Source: Auanema rhodensis (Eukaryota > Nematoda > Chromadorea > Rhabditida > Rhabditidae). Taken from it: a DNA stretch of 64,000 nucleotides. Shown here piece after piece: positions 42,301-52,131 of the stretch; the first letter of the stretch is position 1; the number at the start of each line of letters is the position of its first letter. The translations under genes and the position numbers were made by a program. The stretch covers positions 14,523,638-14,587,637 of the forward strand of contig OZ059900.1 in assembly GCA_964057225.1 (NCBI GenBank). Reading direction: 5' to 3'. The notes under the pieces are model-generated. The model saw nothing but the letters and a program-made list of their open reading frames with translations. It was not told where the DNA came from and did not search any database.

Positions 42301-44263
42301 CAAATGCCTGACCATCAATCATTGGATTAGCTAAAGTTATATTGTTTCTTTTAATGAATGAACGATCATTATTGTCTAAAAGTGGAGCTCTTAATGATGT
42401 AGCTATGAATGGTTTCGTAAGCATGTTGGTTATGATGATACTGCCATTAGAAGTATAAAAAATAGTTTTCACTTCTTTACATTCATGTGTTTCGCTGAGG
42501 CCACCTATTCCAAAGAATGTGCGATGTTGAACTTTGTTAATAGGCAATTGAAGATCCTTAGCTATATCACTACGTATGAAAGACCGCATAGAGCCACTGT
42601 CAATCACTACCTTTACTGTGATATATTTATTTTGTGTGTAACTGAATATATGTGTCATAGCTGTTTTCAATACAATTTGACTCATCTCGATATCATGGGT
42701 ATCCTCGGTATGTGTGAGCAATTGTAATTGTGTATTCTTAGGTTCAGTAACTATTAATGTTACTGGTAGATGATTGAAAAATGCTGGTTGTACTGTAGGT
42801 ACTGTTTGTGATACAGTTGGTGTAGAAATGATGTCATTTTTATTTTGTGAGACTGTAAGGTCTGGAGTTTGTTGTCCTGCACTTTCTGTTATGATCATGC
42901 TTGTGGACGATATAGGTTTTACAGGACTCTTTGTTTCACGATCTAAATTTAGACATAAGCAACTGTTATGCTCATTTTTGCATTTCGGGCATTTCGGTCG
43001 AGAACAATCACGACTGCGATGTGAAGTAGAGAAACAAAGCCAGCATACTTCTTTGTTCTTTAAGATTTCACGTTTTTTCTGTGGTGTGTCATAAGTACGG
43101 CAATAATAAGATGGATGTCCTTCTTTACCACAAAAAACACAAGTCCAAATCTTTTTAGTGGATTTGTCGAAAGTTTTATCAACATGTTTTCCACGATTTG
43201 GTGAATTATGTGAGTCATGTTCTGAATTTCGTTTTCTAGTGTCCATTAAACTGAATTCATAAATTCGTGAAGAGAGATGTTGATAAATGTCATCCATTGA
43301 TTGATCTAGAGGATCTGGTTGACGATATAGTTCACTCATTATATAATGAGGAAATTTTTCAGCGCAAATAGTAAAGAAAAATGCAGGACAAATATGACTT
43401 CCAGCGGCTGTAATTTGACGATCATAGCTTTGGATCAAATCAAATAATTGCTTACAGCTTTTTGCATCAGAAGCAGGAGATAAATTTTTCATTTTCCTCA
43501 ATAATTGAAGTTTATCTGTAGCATATCTCATATATGCATCTTCAAGTGCTTTTCTCAGTAAGAGATAGTTGTTTTCATTAGGTTCAATACCCCTTATAAC
43601 GACCAAAGCTTTATCGGATAAGCCTTCGAGTAAAATGTTCACTTTATCAAGTATGGAATATTGTGAATTTTGATGTATCATGTTATTAAATCTTGACCAA
43701 TACAGTTTGAAATTTTCGGGTGTACCATCGAAAGTCGGTATTTGTGTTACCGGACGTTGAATGTGATTGCTTGTTTGTAACAATTGTAATAAATTTGAAT
43801 AAATTTGTGTTGTTTCGGAACCAGTGCTTTCGATTACTTTTTCTTTCTTTTTCTCGGGAAGTAGTGATTCCACGAATGCAATTGCTGTTTTAATATGACT
43901 GATACGGTCAAGGAGTAATAATCTTTGTTCGTCAGCTATATTGTAAGCTTGACGATTGTTTGGATTTTCTTCAAGTTCTTCGTATAATGCTTTCATTTCG
44001 TTTCGAAGTTCCTTATCAAAATCTTTGAAAACGGTTTGGTATTTTTCTATGTTTCTGTTCACTGTGTCGAGAGCAGTAGAGAGCTCGTTCAATACCAATT
44101 CATGATTGCGTAAAGTTGATTGCAGTAAAATAATTCTATCGTATGTTATTTCTGAATCAGATACCCCGGCGGGTTCGTTGTCGAGAAGATTTGCGTAACG
44201 TTTGAGCAAAACGGATAAGAAATCGTATGAACGACGAATGTCGCCAACAAATGAGGAGGCCAT
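36350..44263 (-). CDS. BEL/Pao Gag-Pol-Env polyprotein (2637 aa) with phlebovirus-Gc-like envelope
   Basis: ATG at 44263 in good context (GAAATGG). Residues about 170-320 form a DUF1759-type Gag domain (motif PTFDGTPENF). Three CCHC knuckles lie at 375-430. The aspartic protease has DSG at 555-557. RT has CDIQSAF near 894 and YVDN at 973-976, where YVDD is usual. Pao-type RNase H is at about 1150-1290. The integrase has a zinc region near 1440-1500 and D1518, D1577 and E1631, followed by a DUF5641-like tail near 1755-1850. In the same frame follow hydrophobic segments at 1991-2010, 2036-2056 and 2114-2132, then a Cys-rich ectodomain of about 440 residues with IFEVFKCEDW (about 2293) and GCYSCGQGA (about 2465), typical of Phlebovirus_G2-like (class II fusion) envelopes of nematode BEL elements. 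One or two membrane segments lie at 2577-2625. Env in the same frame as pol, without stop or shift, implies polyprotein processing or splicing. Frame fully open. Confidence 0.93.
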   Translation of the reverse strand: MASSFVGDIRRSYDFLSVLLKRYANLLDNEPAGVSDSEITYDRIILLQSTLRNHELVLNELSTALDTVNRNIEKYQTVFKDFDKELRNEMKALYEELEENPNNRQAYNIADEQRLLLLDRISHIKTAIAFVESLLPEKKKEKVIESTGSETTQIYSNLLQLLQTSNHIQRPVTQIPTFDGTPENFKLYWSRFNNMIHQNSQYSILDKVNILLEGLSDKALVVIRGIEPNENNYLLLRKALEDAYMRYATDKLQLLRKMKNLSPASDAKSCKQLFDLIQSYDRQITAAGSHICPAFFFTICAEKFPHYIMSELYRQPDPLDQSMDDIYQHLSSRIYEFSLMDTRKRNSEHDSHNSPNRGKHVDKTFDKSTKKIWTCVFCGKEGHPSYYCRTYDTPQKKREILKNKEVCWLCFSTSHRSRDCSRPKCPKCKNEHNSCLCLNLDRETKSPVKPISSTSMIITESAGQQTPDLTVSQNKNDIISTPTVSQTVPTVQPAFFNHLPVTLIVTEPKNTQLQLLTHTEDTHDIEMSQIVLKTAMTHIFSYTQNKYITVKVVIDSGSMRSFIRSDIAKDLQLPINKVQHRTFFGIGGLSETHECKEVKTIFYTSNGSIIITNMLTKPFIATSLRAPLLDNNDRSFIKRNNITLANPMIDGQAFEPDILIGLDRYKLFVHMNSELELPSTLRMQNTSFGYTLYGEIPYQNHSVTLITINDKPLQHNDMLRYIFEIDSLGINTSEAGIDTTIDYYEDYSKQLTLTNHRIEAPLPLKSNYHQLPDNKGLAFYRFLALFKTLQANPSKLEMYRKIIDDYIDNGIIEEVPFETSNNNHNSDIICHYIPHHGVWNTNKPNKPLRVVFDASAKTKGKLSLNDILYTGKSFVNNIFNILIASRIKPIIITCDIQSAFLQVGLQKQHRDLCRFFWVKDPQGSCNSSNTKVFRFKRIPFGLTASPSILNMSVNWYLSSLNTDLSDEILNTLYVDNILLFADSIDEAQQKCSLTQQLFQNISMHVCEFASNKSEALQHLHKDDILSDCPLKILGVPYNALSDSLSIRFNIPELSTVTKRNALQQLHSVYDPLGITNPLILPLKVILRDIFALKTEWDDTIPSELSASWTSIINEINYAKVTVPRVLSPSIEEGTLWVFADASSTALAVCAYIQTNNKMSSILAGKSRLSPKTPITIPRMELLAIRLAMRLSHTILMELPCKKLNIVSDSSIALSWILTNKQLPDFIAKQVQNVQHMTRVLEEHSINVQFYHVTTDYNPADIGSRGANKYQLQESMWLLGPQWILNRTVQALTPYGSLQVMHVSPVSLLIAQAISVPLEHNLAYHNGHFATLRLLARLAKIIKIWHLKTFKNQNGHKLRNISQISTSYPVLTTDLKIIRTILIRQAQDHLIINDLRRQYPGYHFYHDDNEIIRVRSRLQNSLLSYDTKNPIYLPRNSLFTQHIIMDAHRASFHQGKEFLITHLRQTYFIARAAAIIKQTLKKCHLCNKYQSLPYGTPDMPSLPKDRVILTKPFLNTGCDLFGPIMLKSGHKVYVCLFTCLTIRAIHLEMVYDQTATSFMNAFTRFIARRGLPTTMRSDCGGNFILGAQLIETIQKSAEFNFTPADIVVHLAKNNINWLFNTPKSPWKGGSWERMVGITKNAMKKAIQRNKLTFDELLTLIVKIEAVINTRPLTHPDPNNINHVPIRPVDFISPGLVLSLPDDCGSRVYNNSIDIPVIQNVEQALETLQLTSDAATMFWDKFQTEYLIYIRDIYKHSRKQPSANANKPNIGEIVVIHNDNLPRGQWKLGRITELISSSDGFIRTAKVLTPAGNIISRSLNHLYPLELRSVLPDMTSIPRSTPSEDTSLSLKVGSASDMMNLDAQPIQEYIIRSNSPVPSIHETNNVVTCPEPIDINNPQKIYIPTSKISSIHNPILEEEAELQLWGPGHTPDDNRKKLQKKNTSKAKQTIILPTIDQNDVKPSTETNEKRVRTLPLRDHITYASRKNFKSAMTSAILIFTIISIFLPVASANSVVCDEAKFLSIHLLGNPHCAPHLAMWSLFLPLCCLFGILCCCIRIGFHQYRYNSWSNTIRYISSFFTLRPHTPEQNDIELGVIEPPPTSSENIPHIEPELYPPFWKRGSRLSIISILTIFLINNATACTDHHVIHSVSTHCLNRTQCYHQYSDQTVFSPGVKDLCLDIKFKNHSIGYIQIRKLYTSYECKKTTKFFTKATLPKLTVDFRCAHMGSCDQTCETMNHRSRISEFEPYNYPTQSKCVRSSAHIWRCLTFWENPCLFYKLEHVPTSDDIFEVFKCEDWTTSSTFEITTHIVKDKNIYNITIPPYLKMNYSFFNMTINTQDKPPTPLHNYYFVASNNQIFAVEPHFPFMVQCISKADISDNFSRCTTVIDCTCNKINNDVAGCICPQHNFTHFSHILPPYMANTETIYKPDTSLTFRTQSDETTVSIDSELLYDSNTFSYDIPCRPLLISLSGCYSCGQGASALFSCMSSKETWIPIECSKDVFMIKCSPFNEITNINIKRDNSIINEVCHTKCNHEKIDIIVTGQLYFNSSTNEPNEIHSNQNSVIIPDIIPFLKLFKEHWMMFSICVVFLIIICFLGYLGCTPAIYFFLITAFRTIKIIIDTTTKFFFILRNLCFDRRF

Positions 44264-44535
44264 TTCTAACGCTGTGTGAGGCGTAATAGGTAAGCTTCTA
44301 TAGCTGATAATGATGAATAAAATTCAGAAAATGAGAGAGAACAAGAAATGAAAGTTGTACAAAGTACAACAAATGAGTATGAGATATACGACTTGTCGTA
44401 TCTTGGAGCGTTATTATGCTCCGAAATTATATCGATTACTGCAGGCAAATTCACGCCTGAGCTGATGGACTTAAGAGTCGCCACCAAATTAAATGATAAA
44501 GTACCTGTTGAAGCAGTGACCTGAGTCGTGATGGT
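44264..44535 (-). other. 5' leader of the full BEL/Pao element
   Basis: Lies between the primer-binding site and gag. No ATG-initiated upstream frame of note; the only long frame starts with TTG. Confidence 0.7.
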
Positions 44536-44545
44536 CGATGCACCA
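44536..44545 (-). promoter_or_regulatory. Primer-binding site of the full BEL/Pao element
   Basis: Same TGGTGCATCG as the copy at 35480-35489, one base from the LTR end at 44547. Confidence 0.65.
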
Positions 44546-44546
44546 A

Positions 44547-44665
44547 TGTCGCTTCGGCGAAGGTATTCGGTTGTCGGTATTCCGCTGAGAATTAATAGAA
44601 CAGATAGTCAGTGGTAGAATGCTTTATTAAAGAATTAACAATTCAACAAAATATAGATCGTCTAT
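44547..44665 (-). repeat. 5' LTR of the BEL/Pao element, truncated to 119 of 296 bp
   Basis: Identical to 35491-35609, then replaced by array sequence that begins within the AATG just after a tRNA. Two bases (AT) are shared at the junction. The U3 promoter half is missing, so this copy has probably lost its own promoter. Confidence 0.9.
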
Positions 44666-45029
44666 GTTTTTGTTCTGATTCATCGTTATTGAATGTTATG
44701 CTATTTTTGTTTTCTTCAAAAAGTCGGATAGAAACGATAATTATTAGAAAAAAGATTGTTTTAAACTTTCTGCTTTTTCAAAAGTGATTTGAGCTTGTGA
44801 TTTTTTTTTAAATTTTCAAACATTTCTATTTAATTTAAGTGTTCTATCTTAATTACGATGAAAAAAATTGATACGTCAGCGTTTATCAATCGTTAATTGT
44901 AACACCAAACTTCAATTAGCTCTTTGAGTAAAGTAGGCCATAAATCAAGATATGTTAGAGACAGTGTTTCATTTTTCTACTTTAATTCAAACTCACACTC
45001 TTAATGAAAGTTTCTAAGTGCAAATTCAA

Positions 45030-45101
45030 TCCTCGGTAGTATAGTGGTGAGTATCCGCGTCTGTCACATGCGAGACCCGGGTTCAATTCCCGGCCGGGGA
45101 G
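45030..45101 (+). tRNA. tRNA-Asp(GTC)
   Basis: Consensus body; first copy after the BEL insertion. Confidence 0.92.
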
Positions 45102-45468
45102 AATGTTTTTGTTCTGATTCATCGTTATTGAATGTTATGCTATTTTTGTTTTCTTAAAAAAGTCGGATAAAAACGATAATTATTAGAAAAAAGATTGTTT
45201 TAAACTTTCTGCTTTTTCAAAAGTGATTTGAGCTTGTGTTTTTTTTCTAAATTGTTAAACATTTCTATTTAGTTTAAGTGTTCTATATTAATTACGATGA
45301 AAAAAATCGAAACGTCAGCGTTAATCAATTGTTCATTGTAACACCAAACTTCAATTAGCTCTTTGATTAAAGTAGGCCATAAATCAAGATATGTTAGAGA
45401 CAGTGTTTCATTTTTCTACTTTAATTCAAACTCACACTCTTAATGAAAGTTTCTAAGTGCAAATTCAA

Positions 45469-45540
45469 TCCTCGGTAGTATAGTGGTGAGTATCCGCGTC
45501 TGTCACATGCGAGACCCGGGTTCAATTCCCGGCCGGGGAG
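45469..45540 (+). tRNA. tRNA-Asp(GTC)
   Basis: Consensus body. Confidence 0.92.
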
Positions 45541-45907
45541 AATGTTTTTGTTCTGATTCATCGTTATTGAATGTTATGCTATTTTTGTTTTCTTCAAAAA
45601 GTCGGATAAAAACGATAATTATTAGAAAAAAGATTGTTTTAAACTTTCTGTTTTTTCAAAAGTGATTTGAGCTTGTGTTTTTTTTCTAAATTGTTAAACA
45701 TTTCCATTTAATTTAAATGTTCTATCTCAATTACGATGAAAAAAAATGGAACGTCAGCGTTAATCAATTGTTCATTGTAACACCAAACTTCAATTAGCTC
45801 TTTGATTAAAGTAGGCCATAAATCAAGATATGTTAGAGACAGTGTTTCATTTTTCTACTTTAATTCAAACTCACACTCTTAATGAAAGTTTCTAAGTGCA
45901 AATTCAA

Positions 45908-45979
45908 TCCTCGGTAGTATAGTGGTGAGTATCCGCGTCTGTCACATGCGAGACCCGGGTTCAATTCCCGGCCGGGGAG
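45908..45979 (+). tRNA. tRNA-Asp(GTC)
   Basis: Consensus body in a 444-bp unit. Confidence 0.92.
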
Positions 45980-46351
45980 AATGTTTTTGTTCTGATTCAA
46001 CGTTATTGAATGTTATGCTATTTTTGTTTTCTTCAAAAAGTTGGATAAAAAAGATAATTATTAGAAAAAAGATTGTTTTATTTTAAACTTTCTGCTTTTT
46101 CAAAAGTGATTTGAGCTTGTGATTTTTTTTTAAATTTTCAAACATTTCTATTTAATTTAAGTGTTCTATCTTAATTACGATGAAAAAAATTGATACGTCA
46201 GCGTTTATCAATCGTTAATTGTAACACCAAACTTCAATTAGCTCTTTGAGTAAAGTAGGCCATAAATCAAGATATGTTAGAGACAGTGTTTCATTTTTCT
46301 ACTTTAATTCAAACTCACACTCTTAATGAAAGTTTCTAAGTGCAAATTCAA

Positions 46352-46423
46352 TCCTCGGTAGTATAGTGGTGAGTATCCGCGTCTGTCACATGCGAGACCC
46401 GGGTTCAATTCCCGGCCGGGGAG
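46352..46423 (+). tRNA. tRNA-Asp(GTC)
   Basis: Consensus body. Confidence 0.92.
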
Positions 46424-46790
46424 AATGTTTTTGTTCTGATTCATCGTTATTGAATGTTATGCTATTTTTGTTTTCTTAAAAAAGTCGGATAAAAACGATA
46501 ATTATTAGAAAAAAGATTGTTTTAAACTTTCTGCTTTTTCAAAAGTGATTTGAGCTTGTGTTTTTTTTCTAAATTGTTAAACATTTCTATTTAGTTTAAG
46601 TGTTCTATATTAATTACGATGAAAAAAATCGAAACGTCAGCGTTAATCAATTGTTCATTGTAACACCAAACTTCAATTAGCTCTTTGATTAAAGTAGGCC
46701 ATAAATCAAGATATGTTAGAGACAGTGTTTCATTTTTCTACTTTAATTCAAACTCACACTCTTAATGAAAGTTTCTAAGTGCAAATTCAA

Positions 46791-46862
46791 TCCTCGGTAG
46801 TATAGTGGTGAGTATCCGCGTCTGTCACATGCGAGACCCGGGTTCAATTCCCGGCCGGGGAG
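46791..46862 (+). tRNA. tRNA-Asp(GTC)
   Basis: Consensus body. Confidence 0.92.
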
Positions 46863-47229
46863 AATGTTTTTGTTCTGATTCATCGTTATTGAATGTTATG
46901 CTATTTTTGTTTTCTTCAAAAAGTCGGATAAAAACGATAATTATTAGAAAAAAGATTGTTTTAAACTTTCTGTTTTTTCAAAAGTGATTTGAGCTTGTGT
47001 TTTTTTTCTAAATTGTTAAACATTTCCATTTAATTTAAATGTTCTATCTCAATTACGATGAAAAAAAATGGAACGTCAGCGTTAATCAATTGTTCATTGT
47101 AACACCAAACTTCAATTAGCTCTTTGATTAAAGTAGGCCATAAATCAAGATATGTTAGAGACAGTGTTTCATTTTTCTACTTTAATTCAAACTCACACTC
47201 TTAATGAAAGTTTCTAAGTGCAAATTCAA

Positions 47230-47301
47230 TCCTCGGTAGTATAGTGGTGAGTATCCGCGTCTGTCACATGCGAGACCCGGGTTCAATTCCCGGCCGGGGA
47301 G
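47230..47301 (+). tRNA. tRNA-Asp(GTC)
   Basis: Consensus body in a 444-bp unit. Confidence 0.92.
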
Positions 47302-47673
47302 AATGTTTTTGTTCTGATTCAACGTTATTGAATGTTATGCTATTTTTGTTTTCTTCAAAAAGTTGGATAAAAAAGATAATTATTAGAAAAAAGATTGTTT
47401 TATTTTAAACTTTCTGCTTTTTCAAAAGTGATTTGAGCTTGTGATTTTTTTTTAAATTTTCAAACATTTCTATTTAATTTAAGTGTTCTATCTTAATTAC
47501 GATGAAAAAAATTGATACGTCAGCGTTTATCAATCGTTAATTGTAACACCAAACTTCAATTAGCTCTTTGAGTAAAGTAGGCCATAAATCAAGATATGTT
47601 AGAGACAGTGTTTCATTTTTCTACTTTAATTCAAACTCACACTCTTAATGAAAGTTTCTAAGTGCAAATTCAA

Positions 47674-47745
47674 TCCTCGGTAGTATAGTGGTGAGTATCC
47701 GCGTCTGTCACATGCGAGACCCGGGTTCAATTCCCGGCCGGGGAG
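47674..47745 (+). tRNA. tRNA-Asp(GTC)
   Basis: Consensus body. Confidence 0.92.
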
Positions 47746-48112
47746 AATGTTTTTGTTCTGATTCATCGTTATTGAATGTTATGCTATTTTTGTTTTCTTA
47801 AAAAAGTCGGATAAAAACGATAATTATTAGAAAAAAGATTGTTTTAAACTTTCTGCTTTTTCAAAAGTGATTTGAGCTTGTGTTTTTTTTCTAAATTGTT
47901 AAACATTTCTATTTAGTTTAAGTGTTCTATATTAATTACGATGAAAAAAATCGAAACGTCAGCGTTAATCAATTGTTCATTGTAACACCAAACTTCAATT
48001 AGCTCTTTGATTAAAGTAGGCCATAAATCAAGATATGTTAGAGACAGTGTTTCATTTTTCTACTTTAATTCAAACTCACACTCTTAATGAAAGTTTCTAA
48101 GTGCAAATTCAA

Positions 48113-48184
48113 TCCTCGGTAGTATAGTGGTGAGTATCCGCGTCTGTCACATGCGAGACCCGGGTTCAATTCCCGGCCGGGGAG
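48113..48184 (+). tRNA. tRNA-Asp(GTC)
   Basis: Consensus body. Confidence 0.92.
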
Positions 48185-48551
48185 AATGTTTTTGTTCTGA
48201 TTCATCGTTATTGAATGTTATGCTATTTTTGTTTTCTTCAAAAAGTCGGATAAAAACGATAATTATTAGAAAAAAGATTGTTTTAAACTTTCTGTTTTTT
48301 CAAAAGTGATTTGAGCTTGTGTTTTTTTTCTAAATTGTTAAACATTTCCATTTAATTTAAATGTTCTATCTCAATTACGATGAAAAAAAATGGAACGTCA
48401 GCGTTAATCAATTGTTCATTGTAACACCAAACTTCAATTAGCTCTTTGATTGAAGTAGGCCATGAATCAAGATATGTTAGAGACAGTGTTTCATTTTTCT
48501 ACTTTAATTCAAACTCACACTCTTAATGAAAGTTTCTAAGTGCAAATTCAA

Positions 48552-48623
48552 TCCTCGGTAGTATAGTGGTGAGTATCCGCGTCTGTCACATGCGAGACCC
48601 GGGTTCAATTCCCGGCCGGGGAG
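48552..48623 (+). tRNA. tRNA-Asp(GTC)
   Basis: Consensus body. Confidence 0.92.
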
Positions 48624-48990
48624 AATGTTTTTGTTCTGATTCATCGTTATTGAATGTTATGCTATTTTTGTTTTCTTAAAAAAGTCGGATAAAAACGATA
48701 ATTATTAGAAAAAAGATTGTTTTACACTTTCTGCTTTTTCAAAAGTGATTTGAGCTTGTGTTTTTTTTCTAAATTGTTAAACATTTCTATTTAATTTAAG
48801 TGTTCTATATTAATTACGATGAAAAAAATCGAAACGTCAGCATTAATCAATTGTTCATTGTAACACCAAACTTCAATTAGCTCTTTGTGTAAAGTAGGCC
48901 ATAAAACAAGATATGTTAGAGACAGTGTTTCATTTTTCTACTTTAATTCAAACTCACACTCTTAATGAAAGTTTCTAAGTGCAAATTCAA

Positions 48991-49062
48991 TCCTCGGTAG
49001 TATAGTGGTGAGTATCCGCGTCTGTCACATGCGAGACCCGGGTTCAATTCCCGGCCGGGGAG
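48991..49062 (+). tRNA. tRNA-Asp(GTC)
   Basis: Consensus body. Confidence 0.92.
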
Positions 49063-49429
49063 AATGTTTTTGTTCTGATTCATCGTTATTGAATGTTATG
49101 CTATTTTTGTTTTTTTCCAAAAGTCGGATAAAAAAGATAATTATTAGAAAAAAGGTTGTTTTAAACTTTCTGTTTTTTCAAAAGTGATTTGAGCTTGTGT
49201 TTTTTTTCTAAATTGTTAAACATTTCCATTTAATTTAAATGTTCTATCTCAATTACGATGAAAAAAATGGAAACGTCAGCGTTAATCAATTGTTCATTGT
49301 AACACCAAACTTCAATTAGCTCTTTGAGTAAAGTAGGCCATAAATCAAGATATGTTAGAGACAGTGTTTCATTTTTCTACTATAATTCAAACTCACACTC
49401 TTAATGAAAGTTTCTAAGTGCAAATTCAA

Positions 49430-49501
49430 TCGTCGGTAGTATAGTGGTGAGTATCCGCGTCTGTCACATGCGAGACCCGGGTTCAATTCCCGGCCGGGGA
49501 G
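49430..49501 (+). tRNA. tRNA-Asp(GTC)
   Basis: C3G. Confidence 0.8.
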
Positions 49502-49868
49502 AATGTTTTTGTTCTGATTCATCGTTATTGAATGTTATGCTATTTTTGTTTTCTTCCAAAAGTCGAATTAAAAAGATAATTATTAGAAAAAAGGTTATTT
49601 TAAACTTTCTGTTTTTTCAAAAGTGATTTGAGCTTGTGTTTTTTTTCTAAATTGTTAAACATTTCCATTTAATTTAAATGTTCTATCTCAATTACGATGA
49701 AAAAAAATGGAACGTCAGCGTTAATCAATTGTTCATTGTAACACCAAACTTCAATTAGCTCTTTGATTGAAGTAGGCCATGAATCAAGATATGTTAGAGA
49801 CAGTGTTTCATTTTTCTACTTTAATTCAAACTCACACTCTTAATGAAAGTTTCTAAGTGCAAATTCAA

Positions 49869-49940
49869 TCCTCGGTAGTATAGTGGTGAGTATCCGCGTC
49901 TGTCACATGCGAGACCCGGGTTCAATTCCCGGCCGGGGAG
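49869..49940 (+). tRNA. tRNA-Asp(GTC)
   Basis: Consensus body. Confidence 0.92.
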
Positions 49941-50306
49941 AATGTTTTTGTTCTGATTCATCGTTATTGAATGTTATGCTATTTTTGTTTTCTTCCAAAA
50001 GTCGAATTAAAAAGATAATTATTAGAAAAAAGGTTATTTTAAACTTTCTGTTTTTTCAACAGTGATTTGAGCTTGTGATATTTTCTAAATTTTTAAACAT
50101 TTCCATTTAATTTAAGTATTCTATCTCAATTACGATGAAAAAAAATGGAACGTCAGCGTTAATCAATTGTTCATTGTAACACCAAACTTCAATTAGCTCT
50201 TTGAGTAAAGTAGGCCATAAATCAAGATATGTTAGAGACAGTGTTTCATTTTTCTACTTTAATTCAAACTCACACTCTTAATGAAAGTTTCTAAGTGCAA
50301 ATTCAA

Positions 50307-50378
50307 TCCTCGGTAGTATAGTGGTGAGTATCCGCGTCTGTCACATGCGAGACCCGGGTTCAATTCCCGGCCGGGGAG
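50307..50378 (+). tRNA. tRNA-Asp(GTC)
   Basis: Consensus body. Confidence 0.92.
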
Positions 50379-50745
50379 AATGTTTTTGTTCTGATTCATC
50401 GTTATTGAATGTTATGCTATTTTTGTTTTCTTCAAAAAGTCGGATAAAAACGATAATTATTAGAAAAAAGATTGTTTTAAACTTTCTGCTTTTTCAAAAG
50501 TGATTTGAGCTTGTGATTTTTTTTTAAATTTTCAAACATTTCTATTTAATTTAAGTGTTCTATCTTAATTACGATGAAAAAAATTGATACGTCAGCGTTT
50601 ATCAATCGTTAATTGTAACACCAAACTTCAATTAGCTCTTTGAGTAAAGTAGGCCATAAATCAAGATATGTTAGAGACAGTGTTTCATTTTTCTACATTA
50701 ATTCAAACTCACACTCTTAATGAAAGTTTCTGAGTGCAAATTCAA

Positions 50746-50817
50746 TCCTCGGTAGTATAGTGGTGAGTATCCGCGTCTGTCACATGCGAGACCCGGGTTC
50801 AATTCCCGGCCGGGGAG
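50746..50817 (+). tRNA. tRNA-Asp(GTC)
   Basis: Consensus body. Confidence 0.92.
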
Positions 50818-51183
50818 AATGTTTTTGTTCTGATTCATCGTTATTGAATGTTATGCTATTTTTGTTTTCTTCAAAAAGTCGGATAAAAACGATAATTATT
50901 AGAAAAAAGATTGTTTTAAACTTTCTGCTTTTTCAAAAGTGATTTGAGCTTGTGATTTTTTTTAAATTCTTAAACATTTCCATTTAATTTAAATGTTCTA
51001 TCTCAATTACGATGAAAAAAGTTGAAACGTCAGCGTTAATCAATTGTTCATTCTAACACCAAACTTCAATTAGCTCTTTGAGTAAAGTAGGCCATAAATC
51101 AAGATATGTTAGAGACAGTGTTTCATTTTTCTACTTTAATTCAAACTCACACTCTTAATGAAAGTTTCTAAGTGCAAATTCAA

Positions 51184-51255
51184 TCCTCGGTAGTATAGTG
51201 GTGAGTATCCGCGTCTGTCACATGCGAGACCCGGGTTCAATTCCCGGCCGGGGAG
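51184..51255 (+). tRNA. tRNA-Asp(GTC)
   Basis: Consensus body; terminator reduced to T4 by a GC change. Confidence 0.9.
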
Positions 51256-51621
51256 AATGCTTTTGTTCTGATTCATCATTATTGAATGTTATGCTATTTT
51301 TGTTTTCTTCAAAAAGTTGGATAAAGACGATAATTATTAGAAAAAAGATTGTTTTAAACTTTCTGCTTTTTCAAAAGTGGTTTGAGCTTGTGATTTTTTT
51401 TAAATTTTCAAACATTTCTATTTAATTTAAGTGTTCTATCTTAATTACGATGAAAAAAATTGATACGTCAGCGTTTATCAATCGTTAATTGTAACACCAA
51501 ACTTCAATTAGCTCTTTGAAAAAAGTAGGCCATAAATCAAGATATGTTAGAGACAGTGTTTCATTTTTCTACTTTAATTCAAACTCACACTCTTAATGAA
51601 AGTTTCTAAGTGCAAATTCAA

Positions 51622-51693
51622 TCCTCGGTAGTATAGTGGTGAGTATCCGCGTCTGTCACATGCGAGACCCGGGTTCAATTCCCGGCCGGGGAG
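51622..51693 (+). tRNA. tRNA-Asp(GTC)
   Basis: Consensus body. Confidence 0.92.
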
Positions 51694-52059
51694 AATGTTT
51701 TTGTTCTGATTCATCGTTATTGAATGTTATGCTATTTTTGTTTTCTTCCAAAAGTCGAATTAAAAAGATAATTATTAGAAAAAAGGTTATTTTAAACTTT
51801 CTGTTTTTTCAACAGTGATTTGAGCTTGTGATATTTTCTAAATTTTTAAACATTTCCATTTAATTTAAGTATTCTATCTCAATTACGATGAAAAAAAATG
51901 GAACGTCAGCGTTAATCAATTGTTCATTGTAACACCAAACTTCAATTAGCTCTTTGAGTAAAGTAGGCCATAAATCAAGTTATGTTAGAGACAGTGTTTC
52001 ATTTTTCTACTTTAATTCAAACTCACACTCTTAATGAAAGTTTCTAAGTGCAAATTCAA

Positions 52060-52131
52060 TCCTCGGTAGTATAGTGGTGAGTATCCGCGTCTGTCACATG
52101 CGAGACCCGGGTTCAATTCCCGGCCGGGGAG
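52060..52131 (+). tRNA. tRNA-Asp(GTC)
   Basis: Consensus body; T4 terminator as at 51184. Confidence 0.9.

Larger units (their letters stand above)
34445..44665 (-). mobile_element. BEL/Pao retrotransposon composite: one full element plus a truncated second copy sharing an LTR
   Basis: Right to left: LTR fragment 44547-44665, primer-binding site, leader, Gag-Pol-Env ORF, accessory ORF, full LTR 35491-35786, second primer-binding site and leader, truncated gag, LTR fragment 34445-34512. The leaders and gag starts of the two copies are offset by exactly 9056 bp, the LTR-to-LTR unit of the element. The duplicated gag regions show one coding change (Pro versus Ala in the TFDGT-ENF motif), so the duplication is recent. 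The right junction lost the U3 side of the LTR and a neighbouring tRNA gene. Confidence 0.92.
45030..48990 (+). repeat. Three-unit higher-order repeat, 1322 bp, about three times
   Basis: Unit types A (45030), B (45469) and C (45908, 444 bp) recur as 46352/46791/47230 and then 47674/48113. The ninth unit (48552) is type A-like, so the third cycle is incomplete. Diagnostic spacer marks: an extra A run in type A, a short TTT change in type B, and CAACG plus TTTTA in type C. Confidence 0.85.

Noticed and set aside
39261..43094. Plus-strand ORFs of 80-106 codons within the BEL polyprotein
   Set aside because: Antisense shadows of the 2637-codon frame.
44266..44487. 73-codon ORF ending two bases before the BEL gag ATG (copy at 35210-35431)
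   Set aside because: It starts with TTG, has no ATG and no protein features. Its duplication simply follows the element's leader.
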